A stretch of 64,000 nt of DNA from Pogostemon cablin. Taxonomy: Eukaryota > Streptophyta > Magnoliopsida > Lamiales > Lamiaceae. The stretch is taken from contig CM043001.1 of assembly GCA_023678885.1 (NCBI GenBank), positions 9,336,092 through 9,400,091 of the forward strand. Direction: 5' to 3'. Below, piece by piece: positions 23,370-35,432 of this stretch; position 1 is the first letter of the stretch, and each line of letters starts with the position of its first letter. The position numbers and the translations under genes are program-made. The notes beneath the pieces are model-generated. The model saw only the letters and a program-made list of their open reading frames with translations. It had not been told where the DNA came from and did no database searches.

Positions 23370-23743
23370 TTCGCATTTTACCGACGGTTTTTTCCGTTGG
23401 TAAAATTACCAAATTTTAATTTTGAATTTTGAATTTACTGATTGATTATTTCCGTTGGTAAGCTTACTGACAGAATTTTCCATCGGTAAAAATGTAACTA
23501 TATTATAACTTCCGACGAATTGACATTGAATGATTACCGATGAAAATCTTTCTTTACTAACGAAAAAATCTATCGATAATTACCGATAGATTAAAAATTC
23601 CATCGCTAAAAAATTAAAGACGTGGGTTTTCGCGACAAATCCATTTCTGCCGGTAATCCGTCAGTAAATTATTTTCCAAAGAATTTTTCATATGTTACCG
23701 ATGGATTTTTTCTGTCGGTAATCTTGCAGTTTCTTGTCGATTG
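23370..23743. repeat. Right subterminal repeats of the CACTA-like element
   Basis: At least seven motifs of the kind TTACCGACGG...CCGTTGGTAA, CCATCGGTAA, TTACCGATGG and CTGTCGGTAA in both orientations, ending TTTCTTGTCGATTG. Matches the left array at 11755-11905 in type. Confidence 0.75.
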
Positions 23744-24855
23744 AAGACAGGCCTTCAGCATGAAGCACCTGTAGTTCCATCAACGAATGACCCGAGTGAG
23801 TTGCCAGGCCAGCTATAATTTTTTCCCATTACGAACGAGACGCTATCGGCTACTGCTACCCCTAAATAGGCGATGATCCGGGAATCTGCATTGAAGGTAT
23901 TATGTAAAGTCGAGTGGGAACAGATGTGAAAAGAGGTATGCGATAGCAGAGAACCCACCCACGGCATAGTAATGTCAGTCGGAACACATCGTGTCTAGTA
24001 TGTGTGTTTCTCGGAAAATGGCACGGGGTGTATTGGATGGAAGGGTGCTCATCATCAGAATAAAGATCTTGATATTGATAATATTATGTTATATGAATGC
24101 AACAAGTGGCACACGCCAGCGCAAACCATCATGATAACAGTAGCTTTCCGTCGAAAATCCCCTCAGGAACATGTTAGCTAATCTTCAATTCCAATTATGG
24201 TGTGTTGGTGTATTTGGAGATATGCAAGAATCTGTTGTATGTTTTCTTTGATTTCTCCTGTTAAAACTCCTGAATGGATGTCTATCCGGTGCTGACGGAG
24301 CAATAAAACTTTCCAATACTATGTCGGTGCGAAGTAAAGAAAATACCCACTTAGCGAATCACTATTTTGTTAAAGGGTTCGCTTACCCTCGGTAATAATA
24401 TTATTTCTGAACCGAGCAAATATATTAGAAGAAATAATTACTACGACTAAATATTTTTTAGTAAAGACAATGTTGGTGTAAGTATAATCGAGTAAGTAAG
24501 TTTTTGAGTGTATTCATTTAATCACCCACATCACGCAGACCACACATTAATCACGCACAACGCCCGCCGCACTCAGTAAACATATAATCAAAAAGTTGTA
24601 CAATTTATCACATTTACTTAGGAAAAACAATTAATTTAAGCATATGTACCCAGAAAATGGGTTACTCACATATTTTTACTTTACTCTTAACACATTTCTC
24701 CAATATATTCGATTGTATGGTGTCTTTCGTCAATGAAAGTGGAGAAGGATTAATGATTATTATTAAGAAGAGAAGGTATACAAGATGTAAGTGGTGTACA
24801 TAAAATATTATAATAATGTAATAATTATTCAATACCCGATCAGAATTACAAATTT
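23744..24855 (+). other. Unassigned flank right of CACTA
   Basis: To about 24300 the sequence is less AT-rich than average and gives broken frames on the plus strand without a domain I know; it could be the far half of the DUF4283-type pseudogene cut by CACTA. From 24300 to 24855 it is AT-rich with nothing recognisable. Confidence 0.3.
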
Positions 24856-25275
24856 TGTTTACTACCCACATTTTAAGGTCATGTCAAGTAATTCGCGAAA
24901 TAACTAAAATGACCTTGACTCAATTTTGACGCGATATGTATAAAGTTATGGAGTCAACTTTTTAAACATGACTCGATACAAATGGTGGACTCGACACATA
25001 TTTATTTTTGAAATTAAAAAAGTTATCTTGTCAACATTTTTTAAATTGATTGATTATAAATTGTTGACTTGATACATTTGTATTTGAAAAATGAATATGT
25101 GTCGAGTCAACACTTTGTATCAAGTTGAGTTTAAAAAGGTGACTCGTTACTTTTTTTCTAATGTTGGTAGCTTGATATCAACTTTGACTCGATATATTTT
25201 ATGATATTGTTTCCATATGGAGGCAAGGTCAATTTGGGCATTTTTTGATACACCCTTAAAATGTGGGCAAAAAAG
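24856..25275. mobile_element. Foldback MITE-like palindrome
   Basis: The ends are inverted copies: CCCACATTTTAAGG at about 24868 and CCTTAAAATGTGGG at about 25252. Inside, about 57 bases at 24950-25007 (GAGTCAACTTTTTAAACATG onward) pair with 25090-25146 at roughly 85%, leaving a loop of about 80 bases. Motifs of the form GACTCGA(C/T)A recur in both arms. No coding capacity. The whole could form a long hairpin, as non-autonomous DNA transposons of plants do. I could not settle a target duplication. Confidence 0.7.
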
Positions 25276-25399
25276 ATATTGGTTAACTATGAGTGGCCAC
25301 AGCTGTGAATTCCTTCTTATTAATTTAAAACAATGGAGTCAAATAAGTTCCTTGACAACATCACTTGAACGCCGCCTTCGCCTACACCCAGTCGCTATG

Positions 25400-27208
25400 T
25401 GTTGAGAGTGGAATTTCACGCATTTTATTTGTGCACATTACACCATTTTGCTTAGGAAAGTTATTATTTTTACATGGAATTGTGTACGTTTGAGTGTTTA
25501 CATGATTTTGATACTACTAAGATGTTTTGGAGTTTTGAAGGGTAAAACAGGATCAAAAATTTAAAGTTGGAATGAAGAGTGAAAGCGTAAAGGAATGCTG
25601 AAAAACACATGTCTACATTGCATAATTTTTCTATATTTTTGTAGAAATGAAAATTGATCATGTGATATATCACTGGAAATCCATGGAAGAGAGGATCGTT
25701 TGGGTGCAAAAATCACTCAAAATTGGAGTCCGTATGAGAAGGTTATGCTCAAAACGGTGAGGTCGCGCAATGCAGTCTGCAGCTCAAGAGCCGCTCGGTA
25801 GATAGCTCGGGGCGAGCTGGGGTGGCTCAGCACCCACTTTCTGCCGAGTTTGGTGCCAGAGGGTCCTACGGGATGTGGCAAGTCACCCTGATGCAGGTCG
25901 GATGCCGCTTGGCTGCATCCAGACTGAGCGCGAGCTAAGCTTGTAGCCGAGCGGCGTGTTCTTGGGCCCAGTCGTGGGTTGTTCGATGCAGCATATTTAC
26001 AACTTACGGATCGTGTTTTGGCTCAGATTCAACACGAAAAAGCCCTGTTAGGTGTTCAAGATATAAAAGGGACATCAATACAAAAAATTGGAGGAGAACC
26101 CATTCATTGTTGTCGTGAATTCATGCCCAAAGAACACCACATATCAGTTTTACATCAGTTTCCATCATCCATCCATATTGAAGGGAGTTCCAAGTATTAA
26201 TTGAGAGAGACCGGACGATCGGAGAGATGGAGAAGGAACGTGAGACTACGCTTACGCCAGAGTTTTGTGTTTCTCATCTTTCTCTTCCTTTTATCTTGAT
26301 TTTTAGTATGAATTGCATAGTCGTGAATGTTGATTGTAACCTCATAGGCTAATTTCTTATACAATTCTAGGGTTTGATGGTTTGATTTAATTGATTTGGG
26401 AACCTAGACCAAAATTGGGAGTTTATGCAGTTGATATTCTAACTTTATTTATTTTATTCAGACTTGCTTATCGTCTTCGTAACGTCTTCATAATATTTTC
26501 ATGACATCCGCTATAATGCTCGATTTATTATGTTAGCTTGAGTGTGTTCATGATTGGTATTGTCTATTTGTTAGGGATTGAAGTAGTTCCGCTATAAACA
26601 CTCTAATTCCATGAAATGGTGAATTAGATACTTAAATTGTTTAGTGGAACAATGCAATTAGACATTCAAGTAGGAAGTGAATAAAACCTTATGGTAATTC
26701 CAGAGAATATCTTGTTAGTCGAAATTACCGTCCGGAGGTATTGTTGTTTGATTTAATTAGTATCTAGGAATTGGGCTTGGTAATATTCACATACCTTAGT
26801 ATTTAAACTAGATTATACTATTAGTTTGGAATCGGATCATATCCGGTGGGTTAAAAAGATTAGGTGGTGTATTTTCATTGATACTGCATGAATGAACAAT
26901 TGAAGGTCTAATAATCCAAATTAATTGGTGTAATTCTGATATCTTAGAACTATTGCTTATTTCTTTATTAGAACTTGATTTATTTTTATGGCCTTTAATA
27001 ATTCAGTTATTTAATATTTCAGTAATTAGACAATTAATTCACAAATCTCTGAATATTGGTTACTCAATTCTGATTAGTTAGTATATTAATAGTAAACAAA
27101 TAATTAGTTGTCTCAGTGGGATCGATAATTTAACTTGGGTACTTGTTGCTACAATTGACGTATTTACAATTGAGGATTTTAATTGGAGTGCGTAAAATAC
27201 ACCTATCA
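25400..27208 (+). mobile_element. Solo LTR of a Gypsy element (X-like)
   Basis: 1809 bases from TGTTGAGAGTGG to ACACCTATCA, flanked by the 5-base direct repeat CTATG (25395-25399 and 27209-27213). Its first third resembles 47880-48170 ('ggaatgctgaaaaa.cac', 'tttttctatatttttgt'). Its last part has the plant Gypsy LTR ending 'cagtgggatcgata...ttaattggagtgcg'. No primer site follows, as expected for a solo LTR. The region 25740-25975 is GC-rich with repeated GCTCGG/GAGCTC words, in the position where other X LTRs carry different motifs. Confidence 0.85.
25979..26200 (+). other. Chance open frame within the solo LTR
   Basis: A 73-codon frame in the LTR leader region ('tataaaagggacatc', TATA-like, at about 26062). 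No known domain. Noted only because the TATA-like word and the following leader mark the probable promoter and R region of the LTR. Confidence 0.3.
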
Positions 27209-27213
27209 CTATG

Positions 27214-28032
27214 TCTAGGTTCAGAATGTAACTAGGGTTTATCTATAAACTGATAGTCTCTCGTATCGAAATGTGACCCCTAAAACACCTTGGAAGTCCA
27301 TTATGTATCGGCCATATTGCATCACAATCTTCAGTGATTTAAGGAAAGGCAACGACGCCAATTGGAATACCCTCCATACATATGTCGGCCTTACATGCAT
27401 GCACACAAAATATAATATTAAGCTATAAATTCCTAATACATTGCCACAACAGATCATCATACCTTCCGTACAGTTTCAGTTCATAGATTTATCTTATAAG
27501 GAAGCCGATTGCTGCGCCGGCATTGCGAAACAAAGTATGTCAAACTACCGCTTTAATAAGCTAATCCCGAAATTTACTGACGATACATTGTACAGATAAA
27601 AGGGAATAATCAGATTATCAACAACATTGGTTTTTAAAATGACATGATGAAAAGACAATCTAAGGCAACACTGTCTCTGTTTTGATGTGGCAGTTTGAGC
27701 TGCCAATTATCCTAAAGGAATACATGTGCTACTAGCGGGTAGAAGACTGGGGATAACTGTTCAGAAAGCTGGCTCCCCATGTGTATGCACCCCCACCCAA
27801 CGGGCCACCATCTATTCCTGAACCTGAGCTGTACAACAAGTGGGATTGGTAAGAACAGCGTTCACTTCTTTATGGACGATGTTTGTGATTGCAAGCAACA
27901 ATTCTTGTACGTATTCAGACTGACGTTGTACCCTGTGAAAGGAACAAGTATGGGAGGAAAAATAATGTCAATTCGCCTAGCTTCAAGAAGCTTCGAAGTT
28001 GAATTCCTTCTCGCATGAAGCGCTAAAATATC
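27214..28032. other. No recognisable gene
   Basis: Between the solo LTR and the broken pol of element Z. Short frames on both strands (73-79 codons) without known motifs. Base composition from 27660 is more balanced than the surrounding sequence, so it may be decayed coding DNA. The junction with element Z lies at about 28015-28075. Confidence 0.3.
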
Positions 28033-31000
28033 TTGACTGTCTCATGTGGAAGAATGTTGAAGGCTAAGATGCAAACAATCATCTTTATTAAAGATGATAA
28101 TGATGATGATAGAGAAAGTGTAGCTTCTACCAACCATATCACTGCTCTTGATGATTCTTACATAGAGGAGGTATATGTTGAAGATGCTCCTCCACAATTT
28201 GAAGGAGTGAAAGCCACTATTGATGAATTGAAAGAAATCAACTTAGGTGATGAAAATGATCCACGTCCTACCGACATAAGTGCTCTGCTAAATATTGAGG
28301 TAGAAGAAAAATATATTAGCATTTTGCAAGAATTCAGAGACGTCTTTGCATGGTCACATAAAGGAATGTCAGGTTTAGATCCGAAAATCGAAGTGCAACA
28401 TTTGTCCATTAAAAAGGGAACTCGACCAGTAAAGCAAATACAGCGTCGATATCGACCAGAATTGATTCCTTTGACTGAGGATGAGGTTAATAAGCTTCTT
28501 GAAACATGCAAGTTCCGAGAAGTCAAATATACTACATCGATTTCTAACATCGTGCCGATAAGAAAGAAAAATGGGCAACTCAAAGTATGTGTTGATTTTC
28601 GAGATTTGAACATGGCATGTCCGAAAGATGACTTTCCACTACCATTTGCTGAGCTCATGATTGATGCAACGACGAGGCATGAGGTCCTTTAATTAATGAA
28701 TGGGTCATCTGGCTACAATCAAATTGGTCTGGCTCCTGAGGATCAAGAAAAAATAACTTTTCGTACTCCGAAAGGAATATATTGCTACAATGTCATGCCA
28801 TTTGGCTTGAAGAATGCTGGTGCCACTTATCAGCGAGCCATGCAAAAGATATTTGATGACATGCTTCATAAGATCGTCGAGTGCTATGTTGATGATATTG
28901 TGGTGAAATCAAAGGAAAAGATAGATCATCTCCATAATCTAAGGCGAGTATTTGAGCGATTAAGAAAGCATCAACTTAAAATGAATCCACTTAAGTGTGC
29001 ATTTGGAGTTTCATCGGGGAAATTTCTTGGATTTATTATTCGCAGTCGAGGAACCGAGATTGAGAAAGTAAAGATTGACGCAATCATAAAGATGCATGTG
29101 CCTCAGAACATTCATGAACTCAAAAGTCTACAGGAAAAGTTGGCATACTTGAGAATATTCATATCAAATTGGCTGGTCGATGCCAACCATTTAGTCATCT
29201 CATGAAGAAAGGTAGCATATTCGAATGGGATGAAGCTTGTCATAATGCTTTCAGTAATATTAAAGAATACTTGATGAAGGCGCCAGTGTTGGGTGCTCCA
29301 ATACTGGGACGCCCTTTAATCCTTAATATAGCTGCTCAAGAGCGTTCTGTTGGAGTTTTACTTGCACAAGAAAATTATGATGGTAAAGAAAGAGCTCTAT
29401 ACTACCTAAGTAGAACCATGACTCCAAACGAATTGAAGTACTCACCCATTTAGAAGATATGCTTATCTCTTATCTTCGTGATTCAAAAGTTAAAACATTA
29501 CTTTCAAGCTCATACGGTCTGTTTGGTTTCGAAAGCCAACCCACTAAAGTTTGTCATGTCAAAGCCAGTACTCTCTGATCGGCTTGCAAGATGGTATCTC
29601 CAACTTCAACACTTTAAGATCGTGTACGTCCCTCAAAAGGCCGTAAAAGGACAAGTGTTGGCAGATTTTCTGGCTGATCACCCAATGCCTGCTGAATGGG
29701 AACTATCTGATGAACTCCCCGATGTAGATGCTTTCGCTGTGGAAATAGCTTCTCCTTGGAAGATGTATTTCGATGGAGCATCTCATAGAGAAGGAGCCGA
29801 TGCTGGAATCATGTTTGTATCATCCAGTGATGAAGTTTTATCCTTCTCATTTTCCTTAACGGAAATTTGCTCCAATAATGTGGCTGAGTATCAAGCACTC
29901 ATACTTGGTTTAGAAATGGCCGTCGATATAAAGCAGCTACACCTTAGGGTGTATGGTGATTCGTTACTTGTGATAAACCAGCTCCTTGGAGTGTACGAAG
30001 TGAAAAAGCCTGAGTTGCTCCCATACCACAAGTATGCTAAAAACTTATAGGTTATCTCAGTGATGTTGACATTAAGCATCTGTCTAGAAGAGAGAATAAG
30101 CAAGCTGACGCCCTCGCTAAGTTAGCATCAACTATAGTTATTCCAGAAACGCAAATTAAAATACCAGTGGGTAGAAGTTAGGTTGTACCACCAATCTTTG
30201 AAGATGATGATTATGAAGAAGTTGAAAATCATGTGGTGGAGGTTTTTGAAATTGAAGAAGAAGATTGGCGCCAACCACTTGTGGATTATTTGAAATATGA
30301 TAAGTTACCTAACGATCCATGACAAAGGGTTGATATTCGGCGTCGGGCACCTCGGTTCATCTATTTCGATGGTACACTTTGTAGAAGATCATTTGATGGA
30401 ATCTTTTTGAGATGCTTGGGTAAGGAAGAAGCTATTCAAGCGATGGAGGAGGCACACTCCGGAATATGCGGTGCTCATCAATTCGGACCAAAGCTGTATT
30501 TCAAAATTAAAAGAATGGGTTACTATTGGACTACAATGGTGAAAGATTGCATGGATTATACACAAAGATGTCAAGCTTGCTAATTCCATGAAAATTTGAT
30601 TCATCAGCCTCCGGAGCCTTTGTATCCGACAGTCGCTTCATGGCCTTTTGATGCTTGGGGTTTACATGTGGTGGGGCTACTTACAAAATCTTCTGGTGGT
30701 CATCTCTACATTCTTGCAACAACTGATTACTTCTCAAAGTGGGCCGAAGATGTACCTCTACGGGAAGTGAAGAAAGAGAATGTTGCTGATTTCATCCAGA
30801 ATAACATCATTTATAGATACGGTGTTTCGCGCTACATCATCACTGATAATGGAAAGCAGTTCAGCAACAGTTGGATTGATAAGCTATGTGAGAAGTTTGA
30901 TTTCAAACAAAAGAAATCCTCAATGTATAACGCAGCTGCTAATGGTCTTGCCGAAGCTTTCAATAAGACATTGTGTAGTTTGTTAAAAAAAGTGGTGTCC

Positions 31001-31509
31001 AAGTCGAAAAGAGATTGGCATGAAAGAATAAATGAAGCTTTATGGGCGTACCGCACCACTTATAGAACACCTACTCAAGCCACTCCGTATTCCTTGGTGT
31101 ATGGTGTTGAGGCTATTGTGCCTCTTGAAAAACAATCTCTTCTTTAAGGATGGCCATACAAGAAGGCCTCACCGAGGAAGAAAATGCAAAGTTATGTCTT
31201 CAAGAGTTGGAAGCGTTAGATGAAAAGAGGTTGGAAGCACAACAAAGACTTGAGTGTTATCAATCTCGCCTTTCTAGAACGTACAATAAGAAAGTGAAGG
31301 TACGTTCTTTTCAAGTTGGTGATTTGGTGCTTGCTGTGAGAAGACCTATAGTAATCACTCATCACGTTGGAAATAAGTTTCTACCCAAATGGGATGGCCC
31401 TTATGTTGCGAAAGAAGCCTACACAAATGACGCCTACAAATTGATCTCAGAAGATGGCGTGAACATTGGCCCCATCAATGGGAAGTTCTTGAAATGCTAC
31501 TACGCATAA
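28033..31509 (+). pseudogene. Element Z pol: RT, RNase H, second RNase H, integrase
   Basis: Domains in order: pre-RT, reverse transcriptase (VCVDFRDLN at about 28588; catalytic YVDD at about 28887), connection and first RNase H (RSVGVLLAQENYDG at about 29345), an archaeal-type second RNase H (MYFDGASHREGA at about 29764; NNVAEYQALILGLE), an integrase zinc finger (H..H, C-MDYTQR-CQAC), the integrase core, and a C-terminal domain with WDGPYVAKEAY. The second RNase H marks the Tat lineage. Damage includes TAA at 28690, a frameshift near 29169, TAG at 29451, a frameshift near 30048, stops near 30178, 30320 and 30582, and a frameshift near 31140. In the integrase core the first catalytic Asp is His (WGLHVVG). 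It cannot be functional. Confidence 0.92.
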
Positions 31510-31559
31510 AGAAAATACAAGTACAACGCTCATTGATGCACAAGTCTAAACTGCATTTT

Positions 31560-31670
31560 ACTCCTGGTCCACATAAGTATAAACTGTGTACGACGAACTC
31601 CTGGTCCGCATGAGTATAAACTGTGTACGATGAACTCCTGGTCCACACGAGTATAAATTGTGTACGACAT
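31560..31670 (+). repeat. 37-bp tandem repeat, three copies, plus one dispersed copy
   Basis: Unit ACTCCTGGTCC(A/G)CA(T/C)(A/G)AGTATAAA onwards, starting at about 31560, 31597 and 31634. A fourth partial copy is at about 31781-31811. It lies in the non-coding spacer after pol, where Tat elements commonly carry variable tandem repeats. Confidence 0.85.
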
Positions 31671-31844
31671 CCACCAAAGGTAATTATACGTGGTTAAACT
31701 GTTAATTCACCTCACTCAGGTATTTTAAGTGGTTAAATCATTAAATACCCTACTTTGTCTAAAGTAGTTAAAGAATAGTTACTCCTGGCCCGCACGAGTA
31801 TAAACTGTGTATGGCACCACCCATTCAAATCAAAACATGCCCCT

Positions 31845-31900
31845 TTGAACTACGTAATGACTTGATCCTCTGCAAAGAGGTACGTAGGTAGCTTAGCACT
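31845..31900 (+). other. Conserved post-pol block of Tat elements
   Basis: 'gaactacgtaatgacttgat' followed by 'gaggtacgtaggtagc'. This tACGTAGG-containing block recurs after pol in many plant Tat-lineage elements. Its function is not known to me. Confidence 0.55.
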
Positions 31901-32124
31901 TTGCTAAGTTCAGTCATGTCTTTGGTCTATTCACATCAAGTTTGTGAGGCAAGAAATAAATTGAAGCATGCAAGCAGTGTAAGTAAGCATAAAGAGAAAG
32001 CAGAGTAAAGAGGCAATGCAATAATAAAGGAGAAGAAGTAAGGGAAGAAATGAACTTTATTGATGATATCATTAAGTAATCAAAACAAAATGGTTGTATT
32101 GAAATGAAATGGTTTCAAAAGAAG

Positions 32125-34944
32125 CTAATGAAAAATATCCATAGTGGATAGCTTCTCTCGAGCGACTGCCAAAGCTTGAGTAACGCTCCTCAATTCGTCA
32201 GCAATGGAATCTTCTAAGACGGGTGTTTTCTTCAGTACACTAATATTCCTTGTAGCAGTTTGAGCTCCAAGCTTTGCACTTTGAATGGATTGGTGAAGAC
32301 GTTCAATTGTTTGTGACATGGTTTCCTTCTCCTTCAATAGAATCTCGATCTCCGACTCAATCTGCTTCAACATAATTTTGGATTCTTGCAGTTGCCTGGC
32401 CTCTGTAGCCTCTTGGTCTTTGTATTCATGAGCACGCCTCCTTGCATCAGTCAGACGCTTTTCAATGTCTTTCTAGGTTATTCCATCAACAAGTTTTATC
32501 TTTACGGCATCATATGCATCGGCTTTAGAAAGTAAGAAATTGAATGATTGTTCTAGAGCAGATCCGTCAATCCCTTGAGCGCTTTTGAAGATGTCCACCA
32601 TCTTAAGCCCCTCATTCCTCATAAAAGATAATGAATTGACAGGAGTTCTTCTTAGCTTTTCCTGAAAGCATTTCCACACTGCCAAATTAACTAGTTTTCT
32701 AGCATCCATAATCTCTTTATCAAAGATAAATTCTATAAAGTCCGGAGCTTGGACCGCAGAAATTAGCAGGGGAGATTCATTTATTGTAGGAGAAGTATGA
32801 TCCGAGAGGTCATCATCAACTAAGTCTTCAGGGGCCGCAACAGAAGCTGATCCTTCTTCCTTAAAGTCATCATAATTAGAAGCAAATACAGCACGCATGT
32901 ACTGCAAAGAAAAAAAAGATGGTAAGGAAATAGGTACAAGTATGGATGTATATAAATTATGATCAAAAGGGATTGAAACCTCAGCTTTAGTTGCTGGGAT
33001 AAGCACCGAATAGTTTGCTTTCCTGATTCGCTTCGGGTTGTGGTCTGTTGTACTCCCATTTGAATGAGAGAGACTGCTCTTTCTCTTTCCTACTCCATTA
33101 GACCTCCCTACAATCACCTTTCGAAGGAGCAGGGCCTCTAGCAATACAGCCTCTTCATCAGCTTTGGCATTATCTGAATTATTGACGATGTCAACTTCTT
33201 CTTCCACATCCTGGTTTGGAACAGCCTCAGCTAGGTTCAACACATTATCTAAGAAGTGAGTGCCATGAATCTGAGTTGACCACTATTTGTATTCTGATAA
33301 GCAGAAGTTTTTAAATTCTGAAGGTGCAGATGGAAAAGTTGCTGTAGATTGAGAATTACGCAAGGTGCATTTCCTCCAATATTGAAATCCTCGCTCCAAG
33401 GTGGTTTCTCGAATGTCTATTTTCATTCTCTCCTGAGTATCTTGATAAAAGCCAAATTGGCAGCTAAACCGATGTGGGTTGTAGGGTTCAATAAAAAAGC
33501 CTCCATTTTATCACAAAGTAAGATAATTGGTACGAATAGCAATGAAGTAGGCCCAATCGCGCCAAGATGCCTTGTCATGGTCAATATACCACATGGGGTC
33601 TGTTGACGGGAGAACATTGCAAGACAAAGAAGCTTTGTTTCCATTTTGAGTCTTTTTGTGAGCACTAATCGAACCAAAGAATTTTGCACCATTCTCGCCT
33701 GAGTAGGTCACCATTGAAGGTACTTTCAATCCATGAAGGTTCAGGTGATGAGTTTGAAAATAATGAGCCAGCCAAGTATAAACGAATTACATGGGAAATA
33801 TTAACTTCACTTCAGAGGGTCTGAGTTCATTGGAGATTCCATTCAGACATCGGTATATGCTTGTCAAAACTGGGACAACAAGGCAAATTGATTTTCCCGC
33901 AGCCATCAAACTCGCTATCTTGAAGGTACCAGGACATATCAGGTCTACTTCGTCATTAGGAAGTACAAAAGAGCAAAGCCAGCAAGCTAAGTGGGCAGCT
34001 AGATACGTTTCCTCTTGTTCTGTGGCGTCAATATGAAGTATTTTAAAAGGTCCGTCTCTATAGAAGTCCATTTCTTGCAGTCGTCAATAATGCCCTTAGG
34101 ATTGTGCGTACTCTTGAGGCGTGCGTTCCTCTTACTTTCTACACGTGGAGGGGGCTGCTTATGCTTCTTAGTTCTTCGAGACCAAAAGCTCACCCATCGA
34201 AAAAGTGAAACAAAGTCAGTACCATCAAGACTACGGAGTCTATGATAAGCATGTAGTAAGTGCTGACAACTAGGTGGGATGCGTAAGCCAGTGGCGTCCC
34301 GCTCATTTAAAAGTTCTGGCTTATCGGACACAACTTCTTCGTATAAGTGACCAGCTAGTGGTAATACCACCCAGTTATACAAATCCCATAGAGAAATCGA
34401 TATTTCTCCAAAGGAAGTAAGTAAGGTATTAGTGGTAGGACACCACGCCTCGCAAAAAGCTTTGATGATCTCACGATTGCAGTCATATGTGAATAGAGAT
34501 GCAAAGATAGGGCCATAAAGCATTGTTTTCTCAAGATTTGAGCGATATCTGCCTAAGACAGCCTCGATCCACTCCCAATACCCTGGGATGTAATCAAATT
34601 CCCTGAGAAAATTCACTAAGTCACCCCATGCTGCATTACCCTCGATAATGTGGCGACCTAGTATGGGAAAAGGGCCAGTTTTTAGCTTCTCTTGGTATGG
34701 TTAGCCGATCTCAAAACTACAACTCCAGTTTTGTCCAACTCCATGTCTCTGGTCCAGGTTGTCAGATTGAAAACGTTATCCTCTTGAGTTAATTTCTCTA
34801 TAGGTTGACCCATGAGAGATCTTTCGATTGGAAGACGAGTTACTATGTTTGATAGCGGACACTGGGTATCAAGAATCAGTAATTGACGCTCCTTGGAATC
34901 TGTTATATAACTCTTAAACTTAACCATTCTGAAGTTGAGATTGG
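32125..34944 (-). pseudogene. Antisense ORF with plant mobile domain (element Z)
   Basis: Frames from 34927 (ATG, MVKFKSYITD) leftwards join into one broken protein. Plant mobile domain features: EWIEAVLGRYRS and NREIIKAFCEAW (34616-34000 frame), ETYLAAHLACWLCSFVLP and CLVVPVLTSIYRCLNGIS (34071 frame), then PYNPHRFSCQFGFYQD at about 33470. After it come an acidic stretch, a basic patch (KRIRKANY) and a coiled-coil-like tail ending at 32125. Frameshifts near 34690, 34010 and 33510, a stop at about 33785 and a TAG at 32473 break it; a possible intron (AG|GTTTCA at about 32980 to TTTGCAG at about 32905) is read through. The domain occurs in host proteins such as MAIN and in transposons; its role in retrotransposons is unknown. 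Confidence 0.75.
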
Positions 34945-34975
34945 CTGCGAAAAAAAAGAGAGCAAAAGTAATGTT
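34945..34975 (-). other. Predicted splice acceptor for the antisense transcript
   Basis: On the minus strand a pyrimidine run (CTCTCTTTTTTTTCGCAG) ends at 34945, 18 bases before the ATG at 34927. This suggests an intron in the 5' leader of the antisense transcript, between a TATA box near 36620 and this site. Confidence 0.4.
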
Positions 34976-35393
34976 AGAGAACAGGAGTATGGGTTGGAAA
35001 TAATTTGAGTTTAAGAATTTTAATAATTAAAAGAACCCGAAATAAATTCATGGCATCAATTAATTGTTGAATTCAAAGTTGTAAGTTAAATCCATGATGA
35101 AGAGAAGTTTAAAATATCAAAGTGATCAACTAAATTAATTCATGTTTTAATTGATTTAAATTTAAAGCATCAATTAAAGTTAACTGGAAATTGAAAGCCC
35201 AAGATCATGAATTTTGAATTTGATGTGGGCCCAATTTATATAGAAGCCCAAATCAAGAGTTAGTTTCCCATGGGCTCATGTTATTGTTGCTCCAAAGTTG
35301 CTTTCATGTGGGAAGGGCCCAAATTCACAAAGGAAGGTCAAAATTAATTTTGAAAGTCAAAATTGATTTTAGCCCCCAAGCGTGAATCTGTTT

Positions 35394-35432
35394 CAAAGAG
35401 GGCTTCTCCTTTCAAAGAGGGCTTCTCCTTTC
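35394..35432. repeat. 21-bp tandem duplication
   Basis: CAAAGAGGGCTTCTCCTTT occurs twice in direct succession (about 35394 and 35415). Confidence 0.85.

Larger units (their letters stand above)
11725..23743 (+). mobile_element. CACTA-like DNA transposon carrying membralin exons
   Basis: Both ends hold subterminal repeats of the ACCGACGG...CCGTCGGTAA type, in both orientations, characteristic of plant CACTA (En/Spm) elements. The right end reads TTTCTTGTCGATTG, a decayed form of the usual TTTCTTGTAGTG. The left end, CAGCATATGAAAAA, is a weaker match to CACTACAAGAAAA. No 3-base target duplication is clear (GGA against AAG). No transposase was found, so the element is non-autonomous. It holds exon-like host DNA with introns (see the membralin features) and a nested 8.5-kb Gypsy element; without that insert it would be about 3.5 kb. 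Orientation is arbitrary, set to the captured gene. Confidence 0.65.

Noticed and set aside
31560..31815. CRISPR-like spaced repeats
   Set aside because: Units are adjacent with no spacers, in a plant retrotransposon; a plain tandem repeat.
32125..34927. A host gene on the minus strand
   Set aside because: The plant-mobile-domain gene lies between Tat pol and its polypurine tract/LTR, so it is the element's antisense ORF, not a host locus.
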